The notes: generated from the sequence alone by a model not told the origin. A stretch of 64,000 nucleotides of DNA from Tolypeutes matacus (GCA_026826555.1 JAKSZT010054583.1:2039590-2103589), one strand, 5' to 3'. Positions 1-11,631 are shown, counted from the first letter of the stretch. Translations and numbers: made by a program.

Positions 1-1026
1 CAAATTAGAATGCTCTCTCTCCCATTTACTAACTTTGTGATTTGGGGCAAGGCATTTCATTCTTTTTCACCCTGATTTTCCTCAACTATTCAATGAAAAT
101 GTAAATTTTACTTCACTGAATTGTGATGAAAATGAAATGAGATTATGCACAGAAAGTGCATAGCACAGTATGGAGAGATTTTTGAACAAGAGCAATGCCA
201 AATAGTCTATCATGTTGTTTTAATTTGAATGAGGCTTCACTTTATGTATTATCTACATTAACCTAAAAACGTCTATTCAATTAAAAAATATTTTAACTTT
301 TAAAAAGTTCTTTAATTTAGGGAGAACATCAAACTCTTGATTGATTTTGGATCGTTAATACAGTGAGATCTTGAAAATGCTAAAACTTGAATGCAAGCGT
401 CAAATAAATTTCAAAATGTGCAAAATTTCAATCAGAAATAATGCCCATGACGTGGTAGTGTGTGCTTACATTTCCTGACAGAGAAACAAATGAGTAAATA
501 TATACCTTATAATCTTACAGAGGCGATTTATGGTGTATTAATGTAAATATTGATTATATAATTGAAAGTCAAAGAGTGATGGTGAAAACATTCTAAAATC
601 TTATTTTGAGGAACATTATTTTTTTGATAATTATGTTTTTAGTAAAGAGAAATGCCTTTAAAATAAAAAAAATAATTCAATATCAAAACAATTATGAACA
701 GAATATGGTTAAAAGCCATAGATGTTAACCAACCAGCTAAAATCTAGATAGTCTGTTCCATTTCTCCCAGCATTGTGAATGTGGAATAGAAGGTTGTGTC
801 TATATAAATCAACAATGAAGAGTAAGACAACTACCCTCAGACCAACTGAATTTTGTTTAGTTATCTAAATATTTGAAGTGAAAACAGGGGTTTTAAGGCT
901 GCCATTTTCTACTTTGCTTACAATTTTTTCCAGGTAATTTCTGGCTACATTTTACTTGAAATTTGCAAGTTTGGTATTATAAATCTGGTTTGTAAGTTAC
1001 ATTGAAACATAAAGTCCACAGAATTA
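1..1026. other. AT-rich unannotated DNA
   Basis: No open frame of note, no recognised repeat and no RNA gene seen. The composition is AT-rich with short A and T runs, as in ordinary mammalian intergenic or intronic sequence. Confidence 0.5.
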
Positions 1027-1031
1027 CCACC

Positions 1032-1555
1032 TGTGGTAGTTTGAGTCTTTTGTGGACCCCAGAAAATTATGTTCTTAAATTGGCCCATTCTTGTGGGTAT
1101 GGGGCCCTTTGATTGGATTGGATTCAGTTGAGGGCCATTTGATTGGATTACTTCAGTGAGGCCTAGCCCAGGGTGGTTCTTAATCCTCTTGCTGGAGTCC
1201 TTTATAAACTAGATTTGGTGGAGCTGCAAAAACAGAGATAAAACTCCAGAAGCTGAGAGAGAAGGCCCTGGGAACCAGAAGCTGAGATGAGTGGAACACA
1301 GAAGTTGAGAGGAGGCCACTAAAACCAGAAGCTGAAAGCAATGAGGCCCTGAGGAGAGGTGAGAGAAGAGCGGATGCTGCCATGTGCCTGATCACCCACA
1401 GCTGCAGCCTGGGGAGAAAGCATCTCTCAATGAAGCCTTGATTTGGACACTTTCATGGCCTCGGAACTGTAAGCTTATAAATTATAAATTCCCACTGTAA
1501 AAGCCAACCCATTTCTGCGTTATATTGCCTTGGCAGCCTTTAGCAAACTAAAACA
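1032..1555 (+). mobile_element. Solo-LTR-like interspersed repeat
   Basis: A 524-bp unit begins TGTGGTAGTTTG and ends TTAGCAAACTAAAACA, so it has the TG...CA ends of an LTR. It is flanked by five-base near-duplicates, CCACC (1027-1031) and TCACC (1556-1560). Near the right end is a degenerate polyadenylation-signal region (TATAAATTCCC, about 1483-1493) followed by the phrase AAGCCAACCCATT, which I remember from xenarthran LTR-like repeats. The plus orientation comes from that signal. No internal retroviral genes adjoin it, so it would be a solo LTR. A short open frame on the minus strand inside it (1180-1395) is not a gene. The family name is uncertain. Confidence 0.55.
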
Positions 1556-1560
1556 TCACC

Positions 1561-2050
1561 TAATATGCCAAGAGAAAGAGTATTAATCTGAAAATGTACC
1601 TTGTTTTAATAAATGTATTATGTACTCTAAAAATACCCTAAAAATAGGAAAATGAGATCCACGTTCATCCAGCTGTGTTTGGGCTTTGGTCAAATTAATG
1701 CTCCTTTCCTAAAAATCCAATGTGGCATTTTGCCATGGGAAACCCAAGTTTTATTACTTTAGTGGCTGGACAAAGTTGTGTTTTTCCCATTAGCAAGTAT
1801 GATCTTTCTTTAAAGCAAGAAATCGGAAAGTTATTCTTAAAGTAGATATGTTACATAAATTTGATGTTAAGAGATCTAGGAATTTTTGGTGGACTCTCAT
1901 GAAGAAAGCAAGCTTTCTATACCAACCTCAGCCAATGTAATTTTAAAGACTATCCACATCCCAAAGCAGCCCATGTTAGTTGAATGGTGATTATAAAAAA
2001 GGTGTGGGTTTTTTGTTTGTTTGTTTGTTTCAATTGGAATAGGCATTTAA
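1561..2050. other. Unannotated DNA
   Basis: No gene or recognised repeat seen. A short GTTT run lies at about 2012-2031. Confidence 0.45.
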
Positions 2051-2062
2051 AGGTTAACCAAG

Positions 2063-2192
2063 GGAAACGGACGTGGCTCAAGAGGTTTGGCATCTGTCTA
2101 CCATATAGAGAGACTGGGGTTCGATTCCTGGTACCTCCCGGTAAATTAAAAAAAAAAAAAAAAGAATACCTTAAACAAAAAAAAAAAAGAAA
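2063..2192 (+). mobile_element. DAS-like tRNA-derived SINE (monomer)
   Basis: Box A (GTGGCTCAAGAGGTTTGG) and box B (GGTTCGATTCC) are visible, followed by an A-rich tail. The target-site duplication is AGGTTAACCAAG (2051-2062) and AAGTTAACCAAG (2193-2204), which fixes both ends. It is a short monomer without the second tRNA-like unit. Confidence 0.9.
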
Positions 2193-2204
2193 AAGTTAAC
2201 CAAG

Positions 2205-3357
2205 ATGCTCATTTTCTGACTTTCCCTGTAGCCCAATTTATGCTGCGGCAACTCTTGGATTTTTGCACAAGACATAGAAGGCTAGGTCTTTTCATGGCTA
2301 CTTTATCAAGAGGCCATTCAGTGAATATTTGAAGACACTGTTTTTCACTTCAGTGAATTTGTTTGCATCTTTTTTGTTTGAAACAATAGGTTGCTATTAA
2401 CGGCTTCTCTTGAGTCTTCATACAACCAAGAAAGAAAAGCTGGGAGTCTGGTGGAGGCAATTAATTTTCACATAGATGCATACTCAGGGTTTCAGATGGT
2501 TTAATGGAGGCCCAACTGCAAATAGGCATCCTCTTTAGTGTATTAAAGGGGAAAAATCTAGGGTCACATAATGTAGTACAGGTGGAAATACAACTATAAA
2601 CAGTCAGAACAGGTGATTTGGATAAGCCTGCAACTTTTATCTATATGCAAACTTATCCAGTAGACTCTCCTATCCCATACTTAAATGAAATTATACCTTG
2701 TCAACCACAAGATTCAGGCTAAAGATCTTTGATGTCAAACACAGCATTCTGAAGCAAGGTTTTATTAAGTAGGCATACTGCAAATAACATTTATCTTCAA
2801 AGCACTACAGTACTCATTCCAGGTAAATAGTAAATGCTTAGGAACAACTGTGTTGAATTAATTCATGACCCTAAACATTCCTTCCTCTGAAATATATTTT
2901 AACATTTTAATTGAATTGACCATGGCTTTATTGAACTAATCAAAGACACTTCCTATCTTTAAGCTAATTTTATTTCCACTAAAATGGCATATGCAACTCA
3001 GGTAATTTGAAACAGCAAGTACAAGCACAGTAGCTCTACAAAATTTTGTTTTGTATAGAAGATTTGATTGTGAAAATCAAAACTTTTCTGAAATACTGCA
3101 CATGATAGCAAAATAAAGAAGCAGTAAGCCCAAGCACCTGAATTTTAGCTATGTAACTTTGATAAATTTTTCAGAGATTTTCCACTACTCTAATAATAGA
3201 GATAAAGTTTTCATGAAATAATAAAATAAGGACCAAGTTGAACCATGGAGTAAAAATTGTTGGTAATAATCATTGTTTGCATTTCTCATTTACCTTTAAA
3301 TTCTTTTATATCAGTTTGTCATGACACTTTTTAAAATAGATGTCTGTTTGAAAAATA
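2205..3357. other. Unannotated DNA
   Basis: AT-rich sequence with no convincing gene, RNA gene or repeat family that I can name. Confidence 0.45.
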
Positions 3358-3585
3358 GCAAAGCATGATGGTTAAGAACATGGGTTCTGGAGTCATCAAA
3401 CCTGGGTTCATTTGCCAACGTTGCCACTTACTAGCTGTCAGCTTCCTGTGCCTCCACCTTCTCTTCTCTAAAATGCAGACAGTAATAGCACCAATATCAT
3501 AATGTTGTCACTGTGAGCAATAAGAGTAAAAAGCATGGTGTCTGCCACATGGAAAGTGCTCAACAGATGTTAAAGGTTATGATTA
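3358..3585 (+). mobile_element. MIR SINE
   Basis: The sequence follows the MIR consensus in order: ATGGTTAAGAACATGGGTTC, GGAGTCA, CTGGGTTCA, the core GCCACTTACTAGCTGT, CTAAAATG, and the 3' part with GGAAAGTGCTCAACAGATGTTA. The short open frame at 3513-3707 begins inside it and is not a gene. Confidence 0.85.
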
Positions 3586-3839
3586 CCAATGGACCAAAGT
3601 CCATTATCAAAGACAAGGATATGATGAATGCCTCTTCCCAAGAAGGTGATTACAAATATAGGGCATCGGAGTTGTCCTCTGTTCAAAATAGAATTATAGG
3701 ATCTTAAGTGATAGGAAACATGTAGGAGAATGCTGTAGGATTTTAAATGGCCAATGTGTGTATTACAAAGCTAAAGTGGTCATATCATAACAAAATATCC
3801 AACGTAGACAGAGCTCAGCCAGTGGAATGCATAGGCAAG

Positions 3840-4560
3840 AATTCAGGTAAGAGATGCATTCACATTTATTTCTTGCCACTCTTCTAAACCCTGGAGTGAC
3901 AAAGATAATTTAAAAAATAGTTTTTCATTTGAACAACACACAGTCTGGGAAGGGAGAGGCACAACCGAGTTGATGCAGTACGTTATTGAACAGAGGTCTG
4001 AACTGAAGACAGTGCTCAGGAGCAAGGGTGGTTTGGGTGGAATGACAGCAAGACTAACCCTAACCCTGTTTGGGGGAAATAGGAGAATTTTCATATAAGA
4101 CCTCTAAACTGGAACTGGAGATATGAGTCGTAATATATAGGGCAAAAAAGTGGTCGAAATGTCACTAGGAAAGGGGAAGACAAATACTGGAGTTTTCCTG
4201 CCTAGAAAGTAGTGGAAAGTTCTTATAGCTGAGAAGCATAATGGAAAATAGTCAGAAGAGAGGTCTGGAGGGGTGGCCTGGGAAAAACTTGCAGAGGATT
4301 TTGCATGGGAACTCTGGTGAGAAGGGGCGATCCCCTGGTGTTTTGGCAGGGCCAGACCATGATCAGAATTGGCCACAGTGTAGAAAATGCTCAGACAAGT
4401 GCAGAAAAGGGCTGAGGCAGAAAGACCAATAAGAAGCTGTTCAATAATAACAATGGGCTGGATTGAGTGTGGCAATGAGGCTGAGATTCAAGGGAGAATG
4501 CTCAAGTAGAATCAATAATCTATGGTGCTGGAATGGCTATGAGGACAACCGGGAGAGGCC
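3840..4560 (-). mobile_element. L2 LINE fragments, antisense
   Basis: Phrases resembling antisense L2 are seen, such as the stretch about AGGCAGAAAGACCAATAAGAAGC at 4417-4438 and the GGAGGGGTGGCCTGGG block. Divergence is high and the edges are approximate. The open frames at 3843-4094, 4104-4475 and 4241-4432 lie in this block and are chance frames. Confidence 0.45.
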
Positions 4561-4829
4561 TGGTCAAGGATGATGCATCCAGTGCCCATGTGTGGTCGAG
4601 CACCATCTACACACGATCAGGTGGCTGGAACAGTTGAGAAGGGGAAGTGAAGCTGTCAGATGGGGTCGGTGGAAAAGGGCAGAATCCGAGGGTGTCTATC
4701 TTATGGGATAGCTACCTCCTTCTCCCCTCCTTTTGTGGTGGAAATCAAGATGCAACTCAAGACCCATTTATCAGGCAATAAATAAAGCACTGCTGGAAGC
4801 ACCATTTCATGACAAGGACAACTATTTAG

Positions 4830-5010
4830 ATTTTACTGTGAGCCCATGTGGACATGCATCTAGAGGGCACTTAATAAATGCTTGTTCATTGAATTTGTTA
4901 AGCAGGAAGCAAATAAAACAGCGGTCTGGGTCTCAGAATTATGTAACTCTTTTGAACCCTTCTGTGCCTTGATTTCGTCATTTATAAAACAGAGATTAAA
5001 ATGTTAAGAA
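4830..5010 (+). mobile_element. L2 / MIR-like fragments
   Basis: GGGCACTTAATAAATGCTTG (4866-4885) resembles the 3' end of L2. The following CTGTGCCTTGATTTCGTCAT with TAAAACAGAGATTA resembles the middle of MIR. Both are short and diverged. Confidence 0.35.
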
Positions 5011-5312
5011 TAAAAGAAGAACATTTTAAAAATAAATAGGACAAGATTAAGAAGTACTGATGTTGGGAAGAATGAATAAATATATGAGATCGATATCTAA
5101 TGATAAGTAATTAAGGAAGGCTACAAACTGGATTTTATATAAAACATCTATACTATTTTATGTTTATCTAAAGGATTGTCCTCTATCTTTTTGCCATAAA
5201 ACAATTAACAAATAAGATAAAGTGCAAAGCTTTCTCACATTTACATATTTACAAGCTAAATTTTTACTAAAGTCTTACTGTGGCGAGGAAAAAATTCTGT
5301 TTAAAGACAGTT

Positions 5313-5411
5313 CAGGGGGTAGATGTGGCTCAAATGGTTGGGTGTCCATCTCCCATATGGAGGGACCTGGGTTCGATTCCTAGGACCTCCCACTAAAAAA
5401 AAATAAATAAA
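5313..5411 (+). mobile_element. DAS-like tRNA-derived SINE (monomer)
   Basis: Box A (GTGGCTCAAATGGTTGGG) and box B (GGTTCGATTCC) are present, followed by an (AAAT)n tail. The target-site duplication TAAAGACAGTT is at 5302-5312 and 5412-5422. Confidence 0.9.
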
Positions 5412-5833
5412 TAAAGACAGTTTATCATAGTTTTGAGAAAAGTGGAATATTTGCAAGAAGCCTTCATATTTAATAAGAAAAAAAGCCAAAAATAGTTATA
5501 AGCCTTGTTTTACATCTGTGTTAAATATTGTTTCATAACAAAACATTATTCTTTAAAAAAACTTTGGTTATTATTAAAAAGTTAAATGTTTGTATTAAAA
5601 ATCTGAATCAGAAATTACCTACTATTAATCAAGCAAAATTTAATCATAAATGTTGGAATATACCAGTCAGTAAGACTCCATTTGATATCCTCAGAGTAGA
5701 TGCTCAAAATATATCAGTTGAATGTGTGAATGAAATCAAGAAATAATAAATGAGTACCTAATATGTATGTGTAAACTATAAGATGAATATGTGAATGAGC
5801 TATGATTTTTAATATTAAAAAAAGAACTGCAAG

Positions 5834-6097
5834 GACAGTGGTGTCAGTCCATAGCTGTCATAGATTTTCATTATTTGCTAAAATCATGCAATCTGATGCT
5901 TCTGTTTTCTCTTGTATGGTAAGTTGTTTGAAATGGGAGTTTTGTACATGAATATTATATTAAAAATTAGGTGATTACCAAAAATCCTTTATGGAAACCA
6001 TTTTTTAAAAAAGCAAATGTACCCCAAATCCACAGAGTACTGTGGTCAAACATTTCATCTAAATAAATTTAAATACAGACAAAAAGAAAAGAAAAGA
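5834..6097 (+). pseudogene. 5'-truncated retrocopy of an unidentified transcript
   Basis: About 265 bases sit between two copies of AAAAAAAGAACTGCAAG (5817-5833 and 6098-6114), the mark of an insertion made by the L1 machinery. The segment ends with AATAAA (about 6062-6067), followed some 15 bases later by an A-rich tail (AAAAAGAAAAGAAAAG...). This is the arrangement expected of a reverse-transcribed mRNA 3' end. It has no tRNA boxes and no L1 3'UTR wording that I recognise, so it looks like the 3'UTR of a cellular mRNA or long non-coding RNA. I cannot name the parent gene. It could instead be an L1-mediated 3' transduction or an unfamiliar SINE. Confidence 0.6.
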
Positions 6098-6114
6098 AAA
6101 AAAAGAACTGCAAG

Positions 6115-7309
6115 ACTTCTCCATCATCATAGTTAGAAAATAGTCCTTTAGAATCTTAATAATTCTCCATGTAGAAATAAAAAACTGACTGCCTCTAAAG
6201 TACTGCCACTAAAGGAAGCCTCCCTTGAAAAGAACTCTTCTCTCTTCTTTTTGGAAAGGAATGTGTGTATCAGATTTAGAGTTTTGCCTCTGTGACATCA
6301 CACATGGAAACACAAAATTGTACTAAAATAAATGTCATGTTTGTTGTGGTTTTATTATTTTAATAAGGAAAAATACTTAGTCCTTCTAAACAAGATATTT
6401 TACTTTGAATTTTATTTGTAATCAAAATATTTCTCAGGAAGCATTTTCTGTAGTCTTAATTACTCAATTAAACGTATTCCTTTGGATGTTTATGTCACAC
6501 TGTAGGACAATCGGGCAGATGGCAAAGGTTTAATATAGAATTAAACTAAGCTATTAATTATATCACAAGTTAAAAGAAATGTAAATTAATGGCCTTTTAA
6601 AATTATATTCTTTACATCTAACTGGCAAAATGATAGCTGCTTGTCTCCTTACCTGGGAAACATAGAGTCAAGCTAGGGTCAAAATAAGAAGGAGGTGCTT
6701 GTACTTTCTTACTTGTTTGCTTGAAAAAAAAATACTAGTTCTCTTGTTTAAAATGCCACTGAAGGTTAAAAATGTGATTCTTACAGAAGGCAGGTCATCC
6801 CAGATCTAATGCTACCTATATCTAACCTAAAAATGAAAAAACGGTAGGACCCATTGCACTTTCACATATATTATCTGAAAGGCAGAATCTGAAATTTATG
6901 AAAGGTATTGTTCATTGAAGACACATTATATTTTTTATTGACCAACAAATAGAGAAACTCTTCTTTGCAACCAGTTGGCAAAGATGGGAAAAGTTCACTA
7001 CAAATTAGAAATAAAAGAACTAAGGAAATAGCTTTATTTTGGATGGTTATCTATTGGGGGGGAAGATGAAGCAAAGCCATAAAATAGTAACCCCAAATCA
7101 TCTTCACAACTGAGCCAAGAAAAAATTATTTTTTGTAGTTCTGAATACTAGTTTACTGAAAACTAGCCTCTCTCTTCCACTTTCACCTCACAAGCAGAAA
7201 AATCTAGTTTAAAGTTTCTACTGTGTGGGCAGGGTTGGCTCTTCAAATTCTTTAGATCCAAAGTCAGGGAAAAGAAAGAATTTGTAAAGTTGGATTAAAA
7301 AATTATTGA
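6115..7309. other. Unannotated DNA
   Basis: No gene or repeat family recognised. AT-rich. Confidence 0.45.
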
Positions 7310-7342
<33 letters not shown>

Positions 7343-7343
7343 C
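7310..7343. repeat. (TTTTC)n / poly-T tract
   Basis: About four TTTTC units followed by a run of T, immediately before the L1 5'UTR-like segment. Confidence 0.9.
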
Positions 7344-8070
7344 AGCTTCCAGTCAGTCACCCAAGATGGCGGCATTAGACGCTCCTGGGTACCGTTCCCC
7401 CACAGAATCACTGAACAACTAGCAAAACTACCAGAGCCATTTTCTTCCTCAGAACTCAGGAAAACAATTAAAGAGTTACAGTAACTTGGGTGAGGGCCCA
7501 ATCAAGAAAATGCAGCTTTAATGAGTAGGACAGGCTTGTGGGGTCCTTCCTGAAGCCTGCCCCACACCCTTCCTGATGGGTGTGGAACCAGCCTGCATTC
7601 CTGTTGCAGGTCCCTGGCACTGTTCCTGCAGGAGCAGAGTGACCCTGTAGGCATACTGGAGTGCTCGTAAGTAGGTGCCAGTCAATCAGGTGGCAGCCAG
7701 AGAGACAGGACCACTCACCTTCCCAGAGCTTGCCCTGCAGGCAGGAGCAGCCTGCTGACAGATAAAGAGTATAAGAAACAATTAAGTCAAAGAGGCTGTG
7801 AGGCAAAAGATTACCTGCTTTAAGTCAAACAATAGAGCACCCATACAAAGAGGGGAGAAAGTCTATTTCCTAGGGAGGTAAGGGAGTATTTGAATTCCTG
7901 GAAAAGAGCATAATCTCACAGGTTTAGAAAAGATAGAGAAGTCTCTGCACTTCTCATTTGCCTCAGGCCAATCCTCTTGACTAGAGGGCTAAACTCTGAA
8001 GAGAAGCCAACAGAGAGCTGATCTGCAAAGACTGTGAAAGGTGTTCTTTGCCTTGTCTAATCTCCCCGAT
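7344..8070 (+). mobile_element. L1 5'UTR-like segment
   Basis: It opens with CCAAGATGGCGGC (7361-7373). This is the typical start of many mammalian L1 5'UTRs and contains the AAGATGGC core bound by YY1 in the human element. GC-richer, CT/AG-punctuated sequence typical of L1 leaders follows. The minus-strand open frames at 7295-7501 and 7468-7806 are shadows. Instead of continuing into ORF1, the segment is followed directly by L1 3'UTR-type sequence. Confidence 0.6.
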
Positions 8071-8080
8071 ATGAAATAAT

Positions 8081-8555
8081 TAGAATAAGCAAATTCATAG
8101 AATCAGAAACTATAATACAGGTTATCAGGGGCTGCTTGGGGGCAGGGAATGGGGAGTTAATATTTAAATTGTATGGAGTTTCTATCTGGGGTGATGGAAA
8201 ATTTTGGTAATGCATGGTGGTTATGGTAGCACAACATTGTGAACATAACTGAACAGCACGGAATTACATATTTGAATGTAGGTAAAAGGGGAAATTTTAG
8301 GTTGTATATGTTACTAGAGTAAAAATTAAAAACAAAACAAAATCATAGGCCTGTACAAGGCCAACAGTGAATCTTAACGTAAACCATGGACTATGGTTAA
8401 TAGTACAGTTATAAAAATGTTCTTTCATCAACTGTAACAAATGTTCCACACTAATAATGCCAGGTGTTGATGATAGGGTGGTATATGGGAACTCAGCATT
8501 TTATGCATGATTTTTTCTGTAAACCCATAACTTCTTTAATATAAAATTAATTTTA
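8081..8555 (+). mobile_element. L1 3'UTR segment
   Basis: The phrases CAGGGGCTGCTTGGGG, GTGATGGAAAATTTTGGTAA and ACAACATTGTGAACATAACT match mammalian L1 3'UTRs. The following ACCATGGACTATGGTTAATA and CTGTAACAAATGTTCCACAC match the xenarthran L1 3' end also found at 37.9-38.6 kb. It ends with TTCTTTAATATAAAATTAAT. Confidence 0.75.
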
Positions 8556-8999
8556 AAATATGGTGTTTTATTTCTTCTTCCATTTGTAAATGTAATTCAT
8601 TACTTTAAATAAAACACTGAGAGTGAACCAGAAATTCTTCATCTTTAGAAATACCATTAATCATTCACACTAAGTAATATTCAGGTTACTGTTTAGTCCA
8701 TTAAATCTTCAATAATACTAAATTGCCTAGCCAAACATAAGCTGTATTCCTTGAATCAGCAATTTATTTAATACTACCCAGGGATATGAAAGAATTCAGC
8801 AACTCCTAAAGGTTCCAGATATTTTCCTAAAAAATCCCTGAGATGCTAAATAAAACTGACTATATAAGTACAAAATGCAAATAGTCTAAGCAGGGAAGGT
8901 AGGTTTATAGAGGGTCTACTGGCTATTTGATGCAAAAAATTCAGTGTACATTAGCCAATTTATATTATACGAAAAGTACAGTTTCATTCACCAGGTATA
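8556..8999. other. Unannotated DNA
   Basis: AT-rich sequence without recognised features, lying between two LINE segments. Confidence 0.4.
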
Positions 9000-9789
9000 T
9001 GTCTTATTACTAGATTGTCTGCAATCCCTCACTGGCTTGGGGCAGTGTGATTCCCTGGTCTCTGTTCTAGAGGGAGCACAGTAATCCTCATGCACATACT
9101 GGAAGTATGTGTGTCTGACCCAGTCTGCCTGGTGGTGGCCTGAGGGACTTCCACACTAGAACTTGCCCTGCCTGGAGAAGGCAGTTCACAGAGATCTCCT
9201 ACAGAATGCTGTGGGAAAGCAGTCAAGTTGTCCTGCCTAGGGAAAGGGATTGCTGGCTGTAGGAAATACAATGCAGTGCACAGTGAGGAAATTATTTCCT
9301 ACAGAAGAGGGGACATTCTTTGACATTCCTATTCATGTAAACTAAACGGGGCAATCCTAGGGCATAGGCAGAAAGCATCAGGGAGGCCCCTATGCTTTGG
9401 CCTGGAGCTATTCTCTAAACTCACTGTACAGGCAAGCACTCCACAGGTCAGTTTGCACTCTACCAGTCAATTTGCAAAGACTGGGGAAGGCAGTTTCTCT
9501 TCCTCCTTCCCCCTCTTCCCTTCCCTCCTTTCCCCTCCTCTTCTTCCTCCTTCTCCTTTTGCATCTTTTTTTGGTTAGCTCCTGGCAGTAAGCTCTGTCA
9601 TGACATTACAAGTTTATGGAACAGACCAGAGTCTAAATTCCAGTGATAACTCATTAAAATATCAGTGTCCAGGTTTCAAAAAGAGGTTTCAAAATGTACA
9701 AAGAAACAGGAAGCGATAGCCCAGGTGAAAGAGAAGATTAAAGCATTAAAATACATCAACTAGGAGAACCCGACCTGGCACATACCAGA

Positions 9790-10770
9790 CAAAGACTTTA
9801 AAAATATGGTACTAAATATGCTTAAAGAGCCAAAGAAAAACCTGGATGAAAAACTAAAGGAAATCAGGAAAATGACAGATGAACACAAAGGGAATATTAA
9901 TAGAGAGATGGAAATTATGGAAAGGAACCAAACAGAACTGAAGAGCCCAGTAAGAGAAATTTAAATTCCCTAGAGGGGTTCAACAGCAAAATGGAGCTGG
10001 CAGAAGAAAGTATCAGAGACCCTGAAGATAAGAAATCATTCAGTCTGAGCAGAAAGAACAAAGAGTGAAGAAAAGTGAACAGAGCCTGAGGAATCTGCAG
10101 GACATCATCAAGCATACCAAAATATGGGTTGTGGAAGTCCCAGGAAGAGAAGAAAGAGAGAAAAGGGCATAGAGCATATTCAAGGAAGTAATGGATGAAA
10201 ACTTCCCAATTTCAATGAAAATCAGGAAAAACCCAAATAGACCCACGGCAGCATATTATAATCACACTGTAAAAATGCTAAGGATAAAGAGAAAATTCTT
10301 TTTTTTTTTTTTTTTAAAGATTTTATTTATTTATTCATTTATCTCCCCCTTGCTGCTTGTGCTTGCTGGGTCAGCTAACCATGCCGTGCAGGCAGGCTTG
10401 CCTTCACCAGGAGGCCCCGGGTTCGGTTCCCGGGGCCTCCCATATGGTAAACGGGAGCCCTACTGATTGAGCCACAGCCGCTTCCCAATAAAGAGAGAAT
10501 TCTGAAAACTGCAAGAGAGAAGCAATGTGTCACATACAAGGGCTGAATAAGATTAAATGCTGATTTCTTATCAGAAACCATGGAGGCAAGAAAGCAGTGG
10601 GATGACATTTAAAGTGCTGAAAGCAAAAGTTGCCAACCAAAATTTCTATATTTTGCAAAACCACCTTTCAAAAATGAGGGAGGGATTAGACATTCCCAGA
10701 TAAACAAAAGCTGAGAGAGTTCGTCACCACTAGACCAGTCCAACAAGTGATGCTAAAGACAGTTTTGTAG
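9790..10770 (+). pseudogene. Decayed L1 ORF1 (ORF1p-like) remnant
   Basis: Read with frameshifts, the sequence gives recognisable L1 ORF1p pieces in the correct order: a Lys/Glu-rich coiled-coil part with repeated short stops; EQSLRNLQDIIK followed by VVEVPGREERER (RNA-recognition region); MDENFPISMKIRKNPNR; and, after the SINE, ETMEARKQWDDI with the expected NEGG, CQPK and FLYF-like C-terminal-domain wording. In family terms this is the RNA-binding chaperone of the L1 ribonucleoprotein. Stop codons (for example the TAA soon after 9957 and the one after the WDDI motif), frameshifts and the SINE at 10300-10487 show that the copy is dead. Confidence 0.8.
10300..10487 (-). mobile_element. DAS-like SINE (monomer) with inverted box-B loop
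   Basis: The poly-T/(TTTA)n tail comes first on the plus strand and the tRNA-like head last, so the element is on the minus strand. The target-site duplication is ATAAAGAGAAAATTCT (10284-10299) and ATAAAGAGAGAATTCT (10488-10503). It interrupts the ORF1 remnant. Box A lies on the minus strand as expected (GTGGCTCAATCAGTAGGG). However, the box-B core GGTTCGGTTCC reads on the plus strand, opposite to the rest of the element. The related copies at 21683 and 22707 have it in the normal orientation. Confidence 0.9.
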
Positions 10771-11631
10771 GTTAAAAGGAAAGAACAAGACTGAAGCTGC
10801 ATAAAGAAATAAAGCTCTCCAGTGAGGTAAGGACATGTATTGTATTTTTGGTTTATAACTCCACTTTTTTTTTTTTTTTTTACTTCCTACAGGATCTGAG
10901 AGGCAAATGCATAAAATGTAATGATAAATCAATGGTTTATAATATTTAAGCATGTAATTTGTGACGAGAACTACATAAAAGTCGGGGGACAGGGGAGCAC
11001 TATTAAAGTGAAGTTGCTATCAATGCAAATGAGACTGCTATAGATTTATGATGTTAAATTTAAATCCCATGGTAACTACAAAGAAAACACTGGAGAATCT
11101 GCAAGGTCGTAGATACAGAAATTAGAGTGCAACTTGCCAGGGGTAAGTTAATGCATAATGGCTGTATAGGGTCTCTACTTGGGAAAATGGGAACATTTTA
11201 GTAAGGGAAGGTGCTGAAGGTACCACAATATTGTGAATGTGATGAAACCTACCGAATGGTAGGCTGAGAAGTGATTGACATAGGAATGATTATGTTGTAC
11301 ATATGTTTGCACAATTTAAAAAAATAAGAGAGAATAACTAAAGAGACAATTACAATTAAATATGATGCGTGAACCCTGGTGGGCTTTAGCAAGAGAGAAG
11401 AAACAGCTCAAGGGGACGTTATTGGGACACATGAAAAAAGTGGAATATAGACTGTAAGCTTTATATCAGTGATACATTTCTTGAACTTGATAATGGCACT
11501 TTAAGAGGGTTACATAACTTAACCTTCTTAGGCAGTGTACATGGCAATATTAGGTGTTCACAGAGCTTGATGTATACAACTTTCACTCAAGTGTTCAGAA
11601 AATGGATGGATAGATGGGTAGATAGATGAAG

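Noticed and set aside
4050..4070. CTAACCCTAACCC telomere-like units
   Set aside because: Only two units inside an L2-like region; chance similarity.
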